This document shows, one piece after another, positions 13,444-23,331 of a DNA stretch of 64,000 nt. A program made the position numbers and the translations under genes. A model generated the notes under the pieces. That model was not told the DNA's origin, ran no database searches, and saw only the letters and a list, made by a program, of their open reading frames with translations. Source of the stretch: Deltaproteobacteria bacterium. GTDB lineage: Bacteria > Desulfobacterota > Desulfuromonadia > Geobacterales > Pseudopelobacteraceae. The stretch's first letter is position 1. Each line of letters opens with the position of its first letter. The DNA lies in assembly GCA_021780495.1 (NCBI GenBank), contig JAJXYO010000064.1:23867-87866 (forward strand). The letters are read 5' to 3'.

Positions 13444-14208
13444 ATGAAGGTTACCATTCTGGGGAGCGGCACATCGACCGGCGTGCCGATGGTTGGTTGC
13501 AACTGTCGCGGCTGCTCTTCACATGACCAGAGAGACAAGCGTACACGGGCCTCCCTGCTGGTACAGCACGAAGGCCGGAACATCCTGATCGATGCCTCGA
13601 CGGATCTGCGCTTCCAGGCACTGCGTGAAGGCATCGAGCGGGTGGATGCCGTCCTCTTCACCCACTCCCATGCCGATCACGTCAACGGTATTGATGACCT
13701 GCGCGGGTTTCATTTTCTGCACAAAGAGATTATTCCCTGTTTCGGCTCACACGCGACCCTGAAGACCCTGCTGGCTGGTTTCAGATATATCTTTCACGAA
13801 CACGATGGATCAGGCTATACGCCGCTCCTGCAGCCGCAGGAAGTAGACGGACCCTTTGAACTGTTCGGGCTGACGGTGGTGCCGGTGCCGCTCCAACATG
13901 GCAGGACAGCGGCGCTGGGATTCCGCATCGGCGCTTTTGCCTACCTGACCGACTGCAACGAGATCCCACCAGCGTCAATGGCGCTTCTGGAGGGGCTTGA
14001 GGTGCTGGTGGTCGATGGACTGCGCTGGAATCCGCATCCGTTCCACTTCCATATCGAGGCGGCCATTGCAGCAACTATACCGCTGAAACCGGTACGCACT
14101 ATTCTTACCCATCTCTCTCACGACGTACTCTTTGCCGATGGTTCTGTCTTGCCACCGGGGTACGAGTTCGCCTGTGACGGGATGACATTTGATATCCATA
14201 CCGCCTGA
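13444..14208 (+). CDS. MBL-fold hydrolase, PhnP-like
   Basis: This 254-residue metallo-beta-lactamase-fold protein carries the dimetal motif HSHADH (in VLFTHSHADHVNGIDDLRG), with further ligands in DCNEIPP and LTHLSHD. An N-terminal zinc-type pair is visible in VGCNCRGC, as in PhnP phosphodiesterases. Relatives hydrolyse cyclic phosphodiesters or related substrates. No phn genes are near, so the substrate is unknown. The start at 13444 matches the conserved MKVTILGSGTSTGVP. An ATG 27 bases upstream gives a non-conserved extension. Confidence 0.85.
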   Translation: MKVTILGSGTSTGVPMVGCNCRGCSSHDQRDKRTRASLLVQHEGRNILIDASTDLRFQALREGIERVDAVLFTHSHADHVNGIDDLRGFHFLHKEIIPCFGSHATLKTLLAGFRYIFHEHDGSGYTPLLQPQEVDGPFELFGLTVVPVPLQHGRTAALGFRIGAFAYLTDCNEIPPASMALLEGLEVLVVDGLRWNPHPFHFHIEAAIAATIPLKPVRTILTHLSHDVLFADGSVLPPGYEFACDGMTFDIHTA

Positions 14209-14227
14209 AGCACGGCAGGGGAATGAA

Positions 14228-16069
14228 ATGCATAAAGATATCAGACTTCATGGACAGACCGGCGGTCAGATCGAGTATTTCGCCATGGTGGCCGGAACCG
14301 AGGCCTACCAGCGCTATTTCTTCAATATTGTCCAGGATGAGGACCAACTGCGCATCTTCTCCCCGGGTAACGACTTTATTATCGGACCGGAAGGTATTTC
14401 ATACCAGGGCAATGGCGGCTATTTTTGCGAATACATGTTTGGCGTGGAGCAACCGGCCTCTGACCTGATCAAACCTGAAATCATCAACCGCCTGGTTATG
14501 TACGGCGCCCGCGCCGACGAAGCAACCGGCACCGTTCATTTCAGCGACCGCACCGCCGGTAGCGAGACCTACGAGAACATCTTCTTCGAAGGCAATGCGG
14601 TCTGCAACTACTTCTTCTTCGTCCATTCCAGCCTGCTGTCCCGTAAACTCAAAAACCAGCAGGTCGAGCTGGTCAAGCATATCGGTAAAATCATCAAACG
14701 CTCCGAGGCGGTGGGTGAGGAGCGGGATGATGTCCTGATTTCAGAGATTTTTCCGCTGCTGATGGATGAAGAGGCCCAATTCTTTCTGATCAAGCTGATC
14801 AACCGCCATCACCGCGAGTACCGCGACCTGTTCCGGCAGCTCTATTTCCGCAATAAAAAGATTGCCGACGAGGACTTTACCCGCCTGACCAACCTGGCCA
14901 CAACCTACCAGATCGACCGTTACCAGCAGGAGCGCATGCGGATTGATGTCATGTACCGTCACCCTGCCAACAAGCGTATCGTTGACGAGTATCGCAACAT
15001 CCTGCTGGCCTGCGATACCAAGAGCGAGATCAGCCATTTGGACAACGCCCGGCTGACGAGGTTGAAAACCCTCTCGGTTCGCAACAAGATCCCCGGCGCC
15101 CTGTTTTACACCCTGGATGAGATGCTTAAAAAGGGGCGTAACCTGGTCAGCCAGGTCGAGCAGGACTATATCGCTGCCACCCGCGAGGTGCTGCAAGGCA
15201 TCTTCCTGCGCGAAAAGGATATCGAGAGCCTGATCGACCGCGATGACATGCTGGCACTGATCAAGTCCAAGAAGAAGGCCATGGAGAACCGCGATCACTC
15301 CTTTGACCAGCTCCTGCTGGATGCCAGCAAGGAGTGTGACGAAAAGATTCGCGACGGTGCCGATCCGGCGCTTCTGGATGGATTCTCGTATGTCATTACC
15401 TATCTGGACCGCTTCGACAGCGTTTCCAACCTGATCAGCCAACTGGCCTTCATGGAGAACGTGCGGGTCACCGAGGATATGCTGCACGGGCTGATCGAAC
15501 ATCGGGCCGCTTTTGACAATCTCAGGGATGGCTGCTTTGTGGAGCTGTTCATCCACGACCTGTTCGAGAACGCCTACCTGGGCCGCTTCGGACGACGCAA
15601 GGTCAAGACCCTGCTGGACGGGCTGGACGCCATCGAGCACCGCACCGGTTCCATCGAAGAGCTGCACGCCCGTTTGGTGGAAATAGATCAGGAGGAACGC
15701 ATCTCCGGCGTCCTGCTGGAACACGTTCGTGACCGTATCCGTAATTTTTATTCCAAATTCAGCACCAAGGCTGATCAGGAGGCGCTGCGGCACGAGGTCG
15801 TCGAGGAGCTCAAGACCAAGAAGCGCATCAAGAACGACATCCCCGTTCACCTCTTTGAGGAGACCATCTTTACCATCAAGAAAGAGGCCATGTACCTGCA
15901 CTCCCTGCTTCCGGCGATCGTTGCCGAGAAGAACGTCGGCCTGCGCGAGGATTTTCTCGAAAACTCCGGTCTGGACCGGTTCTACGTCGAGGAACTGGAG
16001 CGGGAATATTTTGAAAAGAATGATCTGGACCTGGAAGGGTTGTACCAGATCCGGAAGGGGCTGAGCTGA
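14228..16069 (+). CDS. Large conserved protein of unknown function (possibly TIGR04442-like)
   Basis: This 613-residue protein has no signal peptide or membrane segment. The first 130 residues are beta-rich and aromatic (GGQIEYFAMVAG, YFFNIVQDEDQLRIF, GNGGYFCEYMFG). The rest is strongly helical and charged, with runs such as HHREYRDLFRQLYFRNKKI and RHEVVEELKTKKRIKND. I see no catalytic motif. It resembles from memory a family catalogued in Geobacter-type genomes as TIGR04442, but I could not check this. AGGGGAATGAA supports the ATG at 14228. A strong terminator follows, so it probably ends the transcript begun by the MBL gene 20 bases upstream. Confidence 0.6.
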   Translation: MHKDIRLHGQTGGQIEYFAMVAGTEAYQRYFFNIVQDEDQLRIFSPGNDFIIGPEGISYQGNGGYFCEYMFGVEQPASDLIKPEIINRLVMYGARADEATGTVHFSDRTAGSETYENIFFEGNAVCNYFFFVHSSLLSRKLKNQQVELVKHIGKIIKRSEAVGEERDDVLISEIFPLLMDEEAQFFLIKLINRHHREYRDLFRQLYFRNKKIADEDFTRLTNLATTYQIDRYQQERMRIDVMYRHPANKRIVDEYRNILLACDTKSEISHLDNARLTRLKTLSVRNKIPGALFYTLDEMLKKGRNLVSQVEQDYIAATREVLQGIFLREKDIESLIDRDDMLALIKSKKKAMENRDHSFDQLLLDASKECDEKIRDGADPALLDGFSYVITYLDRFDSVSNLISQLAFMENVRVTEDMLHGLIEHRAAFDNLRDGCFVELFIHDLFENAYLGRFGRRKVKTLLDGLDAIEHRTGSIEELHARLVEIDQEERISGVLLEHVRDRIRNFYSKFSTKADQEALRHEVVEELKTKKRIKNDIPVHLFEETIFTIKKEAMYLHSLLPAIVAEKNVGLREDFLENSGLDRFYVEELEREYFEKNDLDLEGLYQIRKGLS

Positions 16070-16130
16070 TACCTGGGCAAACCTTCTGCTCAGCCGCTCG
16101 CTGGGGTCTGCGGGAACAAATTGAAGTGCA

Positions 16131-16164
16131 AAGAGGACGGAGCTGCTGGCTCCGTCCTCTTTTT
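16131..16164. terminator. Bidirectional intrinsic terminator
   Basis: The stem AGAGGACGGAGC (16132-16143) and GCTCCGTCCTCT (16149-16160) has a 5-base loop and is followed by TTTTT on the plus strand. On the minus strand a shorter T run follows. It lies between convergent genes and can serve both. Confidence 0.9.
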
Positions 16165-16184
16165 ATTGTCTTGTGACATATCTG

Positions 16185-19013
16185 TTATTGCACGGTGATC
16201 CGGTCCACGACCAGCTTGCCGCTGGTAACGGTCAGATGGCTTAACTTTGTCGTGGTCCGGCCGGCGGCGGAGAAGGTTGCATCGCTGTAACCACCGGCAA
16301 GGGTCACCGGAATCCCGCGGTTGATCGTTACAGCCGTCTTGGAAAGAGAGCTCGTCACTTGAATAGTGCTGTTCAGGACCGCCACATCGTAGGCATTGCC
16401 GATTGCGGGGAAGCAGAGTCCGCCGTCCATCCGCACGGAACAGCTGCCGGACATGCCGGTCGTGAAGCTCCAGGTGTTGTCAGCGGCCAAGTGGTTGCTG
16501 GCCAGGTCAGTGACCGCGCTGGTGATGGTGGCGGTATAGGTCCGCCCCGGTGCCAGGGTGGACGCACCGCCTGGCGTAAAGGTGGCGATCCTGTTCAGGT
16601 ATGTCACGTTTCCTGATACCGGGACGGAACCGCTGCCAAGGGTATAGGTGGCGGAAGAGATGGTCGCAGGATCCATATCCTCGCTGAAGGTGACGGCAGG
16701 GAGTGCGCTCACGGAGACGTTGGTGGCACCGCTCGCCGGGTTCCTGGCGGTAATCGCGGGCGGGGTGCCATCGGGTGCAGCGCAGGTATAGATCCGCACA
16801 TCGTCTATGAGCCAGCCAAGAGAACTGCCGTAGGTATCGCTGCCGACGCGGAATCCGATCCGGACGCTTTGTCCGGCCAGGGAGCTCAGGTCGATCCGCG
16901 TCGATGTGTAGCCGTTGCTGAGTCCCACGAAGGCGTTGCGGCCGCCCAGAGGATTGTCAGAAGTGGTGGTGATGGCCCCATTGTAGCCGTTTACCGAGCC
17001 GAGTGCGCCGGCATCCGACCAGGAACTTCCGCCATCGGTGCTGTACTCTACGGTACCTCCGTCGTAGTGTTCAGTTCCACCGCTGGAGAACTCAAAATCG
17101 TAGGCATGGCGGAAGTACAGGAAGGCATTGGCCGGGATGACCGTATCGACAGAAGTGAAGCCGATGGAATTGTTGGCTGTGGGCAGATCCTGTCCCCAAA
17201 AGCTGGTTATGCCGCTGGTGGCGTATGGTTGAGTTATGTAGGACCAAGATTGCGTGCCGGTTGGCGCCTGCACCGACCAGCCGCCCTGTGATTCAAAAGT
17301 GTCGTAATAAACGTTCACCGGATTGCCGGAGCTGCAGAGGGGTGCCTCCGGGGCGGCGCAATTGGCCGGTTGCGCGCTCATCTCCACCGCGTCCAGGGCG
17401 TTCTTCACCTGGATGCAGTCAGCGGCCGTAGTGACCCCGGTGGTGGTGAGGTTGCCGCACGCCTGCTGCAACAGATTGTAGAGGTCGCCGTATTCGCTGG
17501 CCGAGACCAGCAGGTTGGTCTGGGCCTCGTAATAGATCTTGGCCACCTTGGTGATCCCCAGACCGGTAACGGTTTTACCGTTGAAGCTGCCGCCGTCGGT
17601 CATGAGGTAGGCGGCCTTATTGTTGATCCCGCTGTTGTAATGTACTCCCCCCATGTCCGAAGAGCCGTAGTTTCCATCAGCGCAAATGTAGTAGCTGCTG
17701 CTCATCTTGTCCGGATTTTGGAACAGGGTGGGATCTTTCATGCTGCGGATCGGTCCGATGGTCTGAGGCAGGGCATCCCCCATGATCCAACGGTTTGCAG
17801 GGGACGGAAAAGGGGAATAGGTCTGGTCCACGAACTCGCCCCAGACATCGGACAGGGATTCGTTGATAGCGCCGGACTGCATGTAGTAGAAGAGGCCGGA
17901 CTCTTTCTCCGTGACCCCGTGGGTCAGCTCATGGGCCACCACATCCTTGCTGGTGGTGAAACCATCGCCGTAGACCATCTGGCTGCCGTTCCAGAAGGCG
18001 TTCTGGTATGGGCAGGAATCATTCGTGCCGGAGCTGCAATACCGCACCGTGCTGATAAGGGGAAGACCGGCATTGTCGATGCTATCCCGGCCGTGGGTGT
18101 TCAGATAGAAGTCGTAGGTGTCGCCCGCGTAATCATAGGCGTAGTTCACATCCGGGACCGTGGCAGAGGGGGAGCCCCCCTCGCCCCTGACCAGCGTGCC
18201 GGGCAGTAACAGCGTCGTGGCATTTTCCCTTTGATTGTAGAAATCGTAGATGCTGCGGGTCTTGGCGTGCGGTGCCTGGTTGAAATGGAGGGCAATGAAA
18301 CCACGCTTTGCGTCCACCAGCACCAGCTCCCGGATGGGGGAAAGATCGGTGGCGCTGACCTCCAGCCGCCAGACGAGTGAGTTCGTGTCCAGCCCCGGTC
18401 CCAGGATGATCGGGTTGTAGATTGTCAGTTCCGGGTCACTAGCCCTGAGGACCGCCCGCTCCTTGCGCCAATGTTTGCCGACCAATGCCAGCGCCGCTTC
18501 TTTGGCCGCTTCGGCTGTAATTGTCGGTACGACTTCCATTTGCAGATGGGGGACCGCCTTGCCGCTCACGCTCAAGACGCCGTTTAGTCGCCCGGTCTGC
18601 ACCACCAGCTCCCCGCCGAATACCGGAATCCCCTGATGGACCTGCTGGAATCTGACAAAGGAGTGGCCCGCTGCATTGCTGGTCTTTCTTCGCACCTTCA
18701 GTCCCTCGTCCGGGGTGGTGATCCCGAACAGCGTGCCGTATTCCTTCATAAACCCGAGCGCCGCGGCTTCGGGCGTTGCCTCCGGTTTGATCAGCGCCCC
18801 CTTGTGCGGCATGGCGGCGCCATTTTCCAGCTTGAGAAATCTGAGTTTGCCGGTTCTTGGATGGTAGTCGCCCCGGACAGGGGAGCCGGAAGCCTGTTCC
18901 AGCGCGCCAAGAAGCTGATCATTGCCATTGGAGGCCCAGGCAGTGGTGCTTCCCATGATGATAGTTTCACATAATACGAGCAGTAACAATGTCAACAGGA
19001 TGTTCTTGGTCAC
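16185..19013 (-). CDS. Secreted thermolysin-like (M4) metalloprotease with C-terminal accessory domains
   Basis: This is a 942-residue exported protease. A signal peptide covers about residues 1-28 (ILLTLLLLVLCETIIMG...AWA). A propeptide with FTP/PepSY-like segments follows (HSFVRFQQVHQGIPVFGGEL). The catalytic domain has HELTH at about 361-365 and GAINESLSDVWGE with the third zinc ligand. After about residue 560 come a jelly-roll-like domain (HAYDFEFSSGGTEHYDGG), a bacterial Ig-like domain (NPASGATNVSVS...VTFSEDMDPATI) and a last beta-rich region. The start is GTG with GGAGG upstream. Such proteins digest extracellular protein after maturation; the added domains suggest surface or substrate binding. 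A divergent regulator gene lies upstream. Confidence 0.9.
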   Translation of the reverse strand: MTKNILLTLLLLVLCETIIMGSTTAWASNGNDQLLGALEQASGSPVRGDYHPRTGKLRFLKLENGAAMPHKGALIKPEATPEAAALGFMKEYGTLFGITTPDEGLKVRRKTSNAAGHSFVRFQQVHQGIPVFGGELVVQTGRLNGVLSVSGKAVPHLQMEVVPTITAEAAKEAALALVGKHWRKERAVLRASDPELTIYNPIILGPGLDTNSLVWRLEVSATDLSPIRELVLVDAKRGFIALHFNQAPHAKTRSIYDFYNQRENATTLLLPGTLVRGEGGSPSATVPDVNYAYDYAGDTYDFYLNTHGRDSIDNAGLPLISTVRYCSSGTNDSCPYQNAFWNGSQMVYGDGFTTSKDVVAHELTHGVTEKESGLFYYMQSGAINESLSDVWGEFVDQTYSPFPSPANRWIMGDALPQTIGPIRSMKDPTLFQNPDKMSSSYYICADGNYGSSDMGGVHYNSGINNKAAYLMTDGGSFNGKTVTGLGITKVAKIYYEAQTNLLVSASEYGDLYNLLQQACGNLTTTGVTTAADCIQVKNALDAVEMSAQPANCAAPEAPLCSSGNPVNVYYDTFESQGGWSVQAPTGTQSWSYITQPYATSGITSFWGQDLPTANNSIGFTSVDTVIPANAFLYFRHAYDFEFSSGGTEHYDGGTVEYSTDGGSSWSDAGALGSVNGYNGAITTTSDNPLGGRNAFVGLSNGYTSTRIDLSSLAGQSVRIGFRVGSDTYGSSLGWLIDDVRIYTCAAPDGTPPAITARNPASGATNVSVSALPAVTFSEDMDPATISSATYTLGSGSVPVSGNVTYLNRIATFTPGGASTLAPGRTYTATITSAVTDLASNHLAADNTWSFTTGMSGSCSVRMDGGLCFPAIGNAYDVAVLNSTIQVTSSLSKTAVTINRGIPVTLAGGYSDATFSAAGRTTTKLSHLTVTSGKLVVDRITVQ

Positions 19014-19176
19014 CGGGCACCTCCGGTCGGTATCATATTTGCGAGGTCTAACTTTAAGCCGGTCTCACAAAAAAGTCTAATATATTAAAACTTCGTTTAT
19101 ATATTTGTGGGCATGATGAAATAAAAAATTGACGGCAGTACCCGTGGATCTCTCAGGCAATTGCCTTTAATGCCCA

Positions 19177-19205
19177 TTGACACGCACCACAGACCCCGCT
19201 ACACT
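19177..19205 (+). promoter_or_regulatory. Sigma70-type promoter of the GAF/AAA+ regulator
   Basis: TTGACA at 19177-19182 and TACACT at 19200-19205 are spaced by 17 bases, close to consensus. They lie 37 bases before the ATG at 19242. The rest of the 228-base divergent region is AT-rich and should also hold the protease promoter, which I could not place. Confidence 0.65.
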
Positions 19206-19241
19206 TCTGATGTGTAATAAATCTACACAGGAGTGTATCCC

Positions 19242-22055
19242 ATGCCGATCGATCCCCTTCTCACCCATTTGCGTACCAAGGTCTCCACCTACGGCAAGGA
19301 AAATCAGGAAGAACTGCTCCATGCTTTGGCCGAAGGGGCCCGGCTGCTGTCCGGCAGCCAGCGGGTCCGCATCTACCTGGAGGACCTCACCCGTGGCGTA
19401 CTCTCCTGTGTCCACGCCGCGGGTGACATGGCCGCCGAGATCCGTGAACACAGTTTCCCGATCATCTCCACTGAAACCGTAGTTTCCAGCGTATTTGTCA
19501 GCCAATATCCGTTGGACTTTAAAATCACCACGGCACCACCCCAATCGCCCGACAGCCAATTTGCACAACGCTTCGGCTTCCGCAGCAGCTATATCATGCC
19601 GGTGGTCAGCCTTGGCAAATCCATAGGCGTGCTCTGTATCGACAATGACCCGGGCAGCGCCTCCATCAGCGCCCAGGACAAATCGCTGCTGGCCGAATTT
19701 GCCGGTTTTGTGGCCGGCCGGCTCGATCAGGCCCGCATCTATCACCAGCAGGTACAACTGGCCCGCCGGCTGGAAGAGCTTAAGGCCCGTGAAGCGGCCG
19801 GCATGATGGTGGCATCGGCGGTTCGGCTGATCGAAAAGCTGACCCTTGCGTCGGTTCTCGTGCCGATCCAGTTCAGGGATGCCGCAGGCAGTGCCTTGGA
19901 GATACTTGCCAGTTATTCCGAGGACGAGGGGCTCAAGTCGCTCTACGATCAGCAGGGCGCCATTGACCTGAAAAAAGAGAGCTCGTTGATCTCCCGCTAT
20001 ATCAATGATCAGGCGGTCATCACCGACGATCGTATGCTCAAGCCGTTGTTCATCGCGGATCTGAGCCAGCACAGCCTGCAAAAACGTGCCCTGACAGAGG
20101 CCATGGCCCTGCAGTCGCTGTATGTCGTGCCGCGCTTCAACCCGGTCACGCGGCGGGTCATTTGCCTGGTGAACTATTTTTGCCGCGAGCTCCATCGCTT
20201 TAGCGATTTCGAGATGGGGCTGCTCCAGACCCACGCCGAGATGGTCGAGCGGGTCATCAGCGAGGTGGCGGGTGAACACCTGGAGATCCGGGTGCTCGCC
20301 GAGATCACGGAGCTTCTGAACGAGAGCACTGAGAGCCTGCAACCGTTTTTGACCAAGGTGCTTTCCAAGGCCACCGAGCTGATCGGGGCCGATACCGGCA
20401 GTATCGCCGTGGTAACGGAGCGTGACGGTCTGAAATGGCTGGTGGTGGAGAATGAATCGGGCACCATCGTCGGCGCCAAGAACAAGGAGTGGCTGAAGAA
20501 ATACATCCCCCCGTTTCCGGTCGGCGGCGAGGAGCTGCGGCCTGAGGAGCGCAGCCTGACCGGCTACGTTGCCGCTACCAAACTGCCGAAAATCATCGCC
20601 CGGGTCGAAGAGGAGCTGCAGGCCGGCGGCTTCCACCGCTCCATGAGCGACCTGCTGAAGAGCGAGATCGCCGTGCCGGTGATCTGCGATGACGAGGTCA
20701 TCGCTGTGATCTGCCTCAATTCCCTGCGCCACGACTACTTCCGTGAGGAGCACCGCCGCATCCTGCAGATCATCGGCAGCCTGACGGCCCGGCATATCTC
20801 CGACCTGCAGCGCATCGAGCGCCTGCAGGGCGAAGTCAACCGGCTGACCAGCGACGTGGCCTACAAAGACCCCCACGTCTCTTCCTACCGCTTGGGCAAT
20901 ATCATCGGCAACAGCCCGAAGACCCAGGAGGTGGTAGACTTCATCAACACCGTGTCGCCGCCGCTCTTCAACCGCATCGTCTACTGGAGCCGCAGCATCC
21001 TCCAGGAAGCCACCATCGGCCTCCCCTCGATCCTTGTCACCGGCCAGACCGGCTCCGGCAAGGAGTTCTTTTTCAACAACCTTTACAACAAGCTCAACGA
21101 GTTCTACCGCCGGGATATCAACCCCGGTGGTGAGTTGCCGGTCAAGAAGAGCAACATCGCCGCCTATGCCGGAGACTTGACCTATTCAGAACTGTTCGGA
21201 CACAAGAAGGGCGCTTTTACCGGGGCCTACAACGACCGGCGCGGCATCCTGGAAGAGACCAGGGGCGGCATCGTCTTTCTGGACGAGATCGGCGACGCCG
21301 ATCCCAAAACCCAGGTACAGTTGCTGCGTTTCCTCGATAACGGCGGTTTCATGCGGCTGGGTGAAAATACGGAACGCTACAGCCGGGTGCTGCTGGTGGC
21401 GGCCACCAACAAGAATCTCCAGGACGAGATTGCCGTTGGCCGCTTCCGCGAGGACCTGTACCACCGCCTGTCCGAGCTCTCCATCCGGCTGCCGTCGCTC
21501 AACGAGCGCCGCGAGGACATCCCCGACCTGTCGGTTCACTTCCTGGGGAAACTCTACCGTACCTACCGGGGCGAGGACGAGCCGGAAGACAATCCGCCGG
21601 CCTTGACGACCGAGGCCAAGGAAGTGCTGATGCGACACAGCTACAAGGGCAACATCCGCGAGCTGCGCAGCATCCTGCTGCGGGCGCTGTTCTTCAGAAC
21701 CAAGAACATCATCAGCGCCGACGCCATCCTGCTGGCCATTGCCGGTACCGGCTCTGCCGAACCCGAGACACGGCTGCCGGCCTCACACAGCCTGGATGAG
21801 CGACTGGCAGAGGACATTATCGCCCGGATTCAGGCTGGCGGTGATTTCTGGGGCGAGGTCTACGATCCGTTCTCACACAACGACCTCTCGCGGGAGACGG
21901 TCCGTACGGTGATTGAGAAGGCGCGGGGCCTGGCCGGCAAGACCATGCCGGCGGTGGCCCGGTATCTGAGGGCGCTCGGCGAGGGAGTGACGAGCGCCGA
22001 AGAACAGCGCCTGCTGTTCAAATTCAAGAACTTCCTGTACAAGACCGTGAAATGA
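19242..22055 (+). CDS. GAF-domain sigma54-type AAA+ transcriptional regulator
   Basis: This 937-residue protein appears to have three GAF-like sensory regions (about 20-170, 190-330 and 345-560) and then a sigma54-interaction AAA+ domain. Walker A is GQTGSGKEF, the sigma54-contact loop GAFTGA is intact (HKKGAFTGAYND), Walker B is GGIVFLDEIGDAD, and the arginine-rich sensor region ends GNIRELRSILLRAL. The C-terminal 150 residues may hold a DNA-binding helix pair (TVIEKARGLAGKTMPAVARYLRAL), though not a clear Fis-type HTH. It should activate sigma54 promoters on binding an unknown small signal. It is divergent from the M4 protease gene, a possible target. AGGAG favours the ATG at 19242 over the GTG at 19233. 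Confidence 0.87.
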   Translation: MPIDPLLTHLRTKVSTYGKENQEELLHALAEGARLLSGSQRVRIYLEDLTRGVLSCVHAAGDMAAEIREHSFPIISTETVVSSVFVSQYPLDFKITTAPPQSPDSQFAQRFGFRSSYIMPVVSLGKSIGVLCIDNDPGSASISAQDKSLLAEFAGFVAGRLDQARIYHQQVQLARRLEELKAREAAGMMVASAVRLIEKLTLASVLVPIQFRDAAGSALEILASYSEDEGLKSLYDQQGAIDLKKESSLISRYINDQAVITDDRMLKPLFIADLSQHSLQKRALTEAMALQSLYVVPRFNPVTRRVICLVNYFCRELHRFSDFEMGLLQTHAEMVERVISEVAGEHLEIRVLAEITELLNESTESLQPFLTKVLSKATELIGADTGSIAVVTERDGLKWLVVENESGTIVGAKNKEWLKKYIPPFPVGGEELRPEERSLTGYVAATKLPKIIARVEEELQAGGFHRSMSDLLKSEIAVPVICDDEVIAVICLNSLRHDYFREEHRRILQIIGSLTARHISDLQRIERLQGEVNRLTSDVAYKDPHVSSYRLGNIIGNSPKTQEVVDFINTVSPPLFNRIVYWSRSILQEATIGLPSILVTGQTGSGKEFFFNNLYNKLNEFYRRDINPGGELPVKKSNIAAYAGDLTYSELFGHKKGAFTGAYNDRRGILEETRGGIVFLDEIGDADPKTQVQLLRFLDNGGFMRLGENTERYSRVLLVAATNKNLQDEIAVGRFREDLYHRLSELSIRLPSLNERREDIPDLSVHFLGKLYRTYRGEDEPEDNPPALTTEAKEVLMRHSYKGNIRELRSILLRALFFRTKNIISADAILLAIAGTGSAEPETRLPASHSLDERLAEDIIARIQAGGDFWGEVYDPFSHNDLSRETVRTVIEKARGLAGKTMPAVARYLRALGEGVTSAEEQRLLFKFKNFLYKTVK

Positions 22056-22121
22056 ATCATCGTTGCAATCTCTGTTTTGTCCATGAATGGCGCAGAGATG
22101 CACTGCCGGAAAGGGAACCGA

Positions 22122-23324
22122 ATGCCCACACCTACCGAAGGACAGGTCCGGGCCGGGACATCACAGTTCCGGCGTATCAACATAGCCCTGTTCTGCGCCG
22201 GATTCGTCAGCTTTGTCACACTGTATGACGTGCAACCGCTGTTGCCCCTGTTTGCGCTGGAGTTCGGGGTATCCCCGGCTATTGCCAGCCTGCCGCTTTC
22301 CTGTGCCACGGTCGCGCTGGCACTCGGCATGCTGGTTGCCGGCACCGTTTCCGAGACCCTGGGCAGGCGGCCGCTCATGATCTTGGCGCTCTTTTTGACG
22401 TCGCTGCTGGCGCTGGCCACACCCTTCAGCCACTCGTTCCAATCACTGCTGGGGCTGCGGCTGCTGCAGGGGCTCGTGCTGGCGGGGGTCCCTTCGGTCG
22501 CCATGGCCTATCTGGGGGAGGAGATGGATGGGCAGGCTATCGGTCATGCCATGGGTCTCTACATCAGCGGCAACGCGCTGGGAGGGATGTCGGGGCGGAT
22601 CGGGTCGGCCCTGCTCTGCGATTACATGCCGTGGCACACGGCCATGGCAGTGATCGGCGTCATCAGCCTGGTGCTCAGCCTGGTGGTTCTGAAAACTCTC
22701 CCTTGCTCCACGAACTTCCGTCAGCGGCCGTTCCGTTTTCGCTACCTGTTCACATCGCTGCTCCAGCATCTGCGCGACCCCGGCCTGCTCTGCCTGTTTG
22801 GGCTGGCCTTCCTGACGATGGGCGGCTTCATCTCGCTGTACAACTACATCGGCTTCCGCTTGCTGGCTGCGCCCTACAACCTCAGCCAGTTCCAGGTCAG
22901 CCTGATCTTCCTGGTGTACCTGCTGGGCTCCTTCAGTTCGGGGATCGTCGGCCGGATGATACAGCGCTTCGGGCGCCCGCTCATGATGCGGCTGACCCTT
23001 TCGGTCATGCTGATCGGGACACTGATTACTCTGGCGGAACCATTGCCACTGATTGTGGCGGGGGTCGGGATTTTCACCTGCGGCTTTTTCACCTCGCATG
23101 CCATCGCATCCAGCTGGGTGGGCCGGCGCGCCCGGACGGCCAAAGCGCAGGCCTCATCGCTCTACCTGTTTTCATACTATCTGGGCTCAAGCATTTCCGG
23201 CACAATGGGAGGGCTGTTCTGGATGAACTTCGGCTGGATCGGAGTTGCGGCGATGATTGCACTTTTGGTCGTAATGGCCTTTGGAGTGACCGCACTGCTG
23301 CTTGGGATGCCGACGGCTGAATAA
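22122..23324 (+). CDS. MFS transporter (YnfM-like)
   Basis: This 400-residue membrane protein has about 12 hydrophobic segments and the MFS loop signature between helices 2 and 3 (AGTVSETLGRRPLMI). The start region FCAGFVSFVTLYDVQPLLPLF is typical of the YnfM/putative-effflux branch of the drug:H+ antiporters. Its substrate cannot be told. The ATG at 22122 follows GGAAAGGGAA. It ends seven bases before the convergent histidine kinase gene, with no terminator in between. Confidence 0.85.
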   Translation: MPTPTEGQVRAGTSQFRRINIALFCAGFVSFVTLYDVQPLLPLFALEFGVSPAIASLPLSCATVALALGMLVAGTVSETLGRRPLMILALFLTSLLALATPFSHSFQSLLGLRLLQGLVLAGVPSVAMAYLGEEMDGQAIGHAMGLYISGNALGGMSGRIGSALLCDYMPWHTAMAVIGVISLVLSLVVLKTLPCSTNFRQRPFRFRYLFTSLLQHLRDPGLLCLFGLAFLTMGGFISLYNYIGFRLLAAPYNLSQFQVSLIFLVYLLGSFSSGIVGRMIQRFGRPLMMRLTLSVMLIGTLITLAEPLPLIVAGVGIFTCGFFTSHAIASSWVGRRARTAKAQASSLYLFSYYLGSSISGTMGGLFWMNFGWIGVAAMIALLVVMAFGVTALLLGMPTAE

Positions 23325-23331
23325 TGCTACA

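Noticed and set aside
19167..20876. 569-residue minus-strand ORF
   Set aside because: It lies antisense to the GAF/AAA+ regulator, which has clear domain motifs. It has no motif, and long antisense frames are common in GC-rich genes.
22631..23320. 229-residue plus-strand ORF inside the MFS gene
   Set aside because: It is a frame-shifted shadow of the membrane protein with no hydrophobic pattern of its own.
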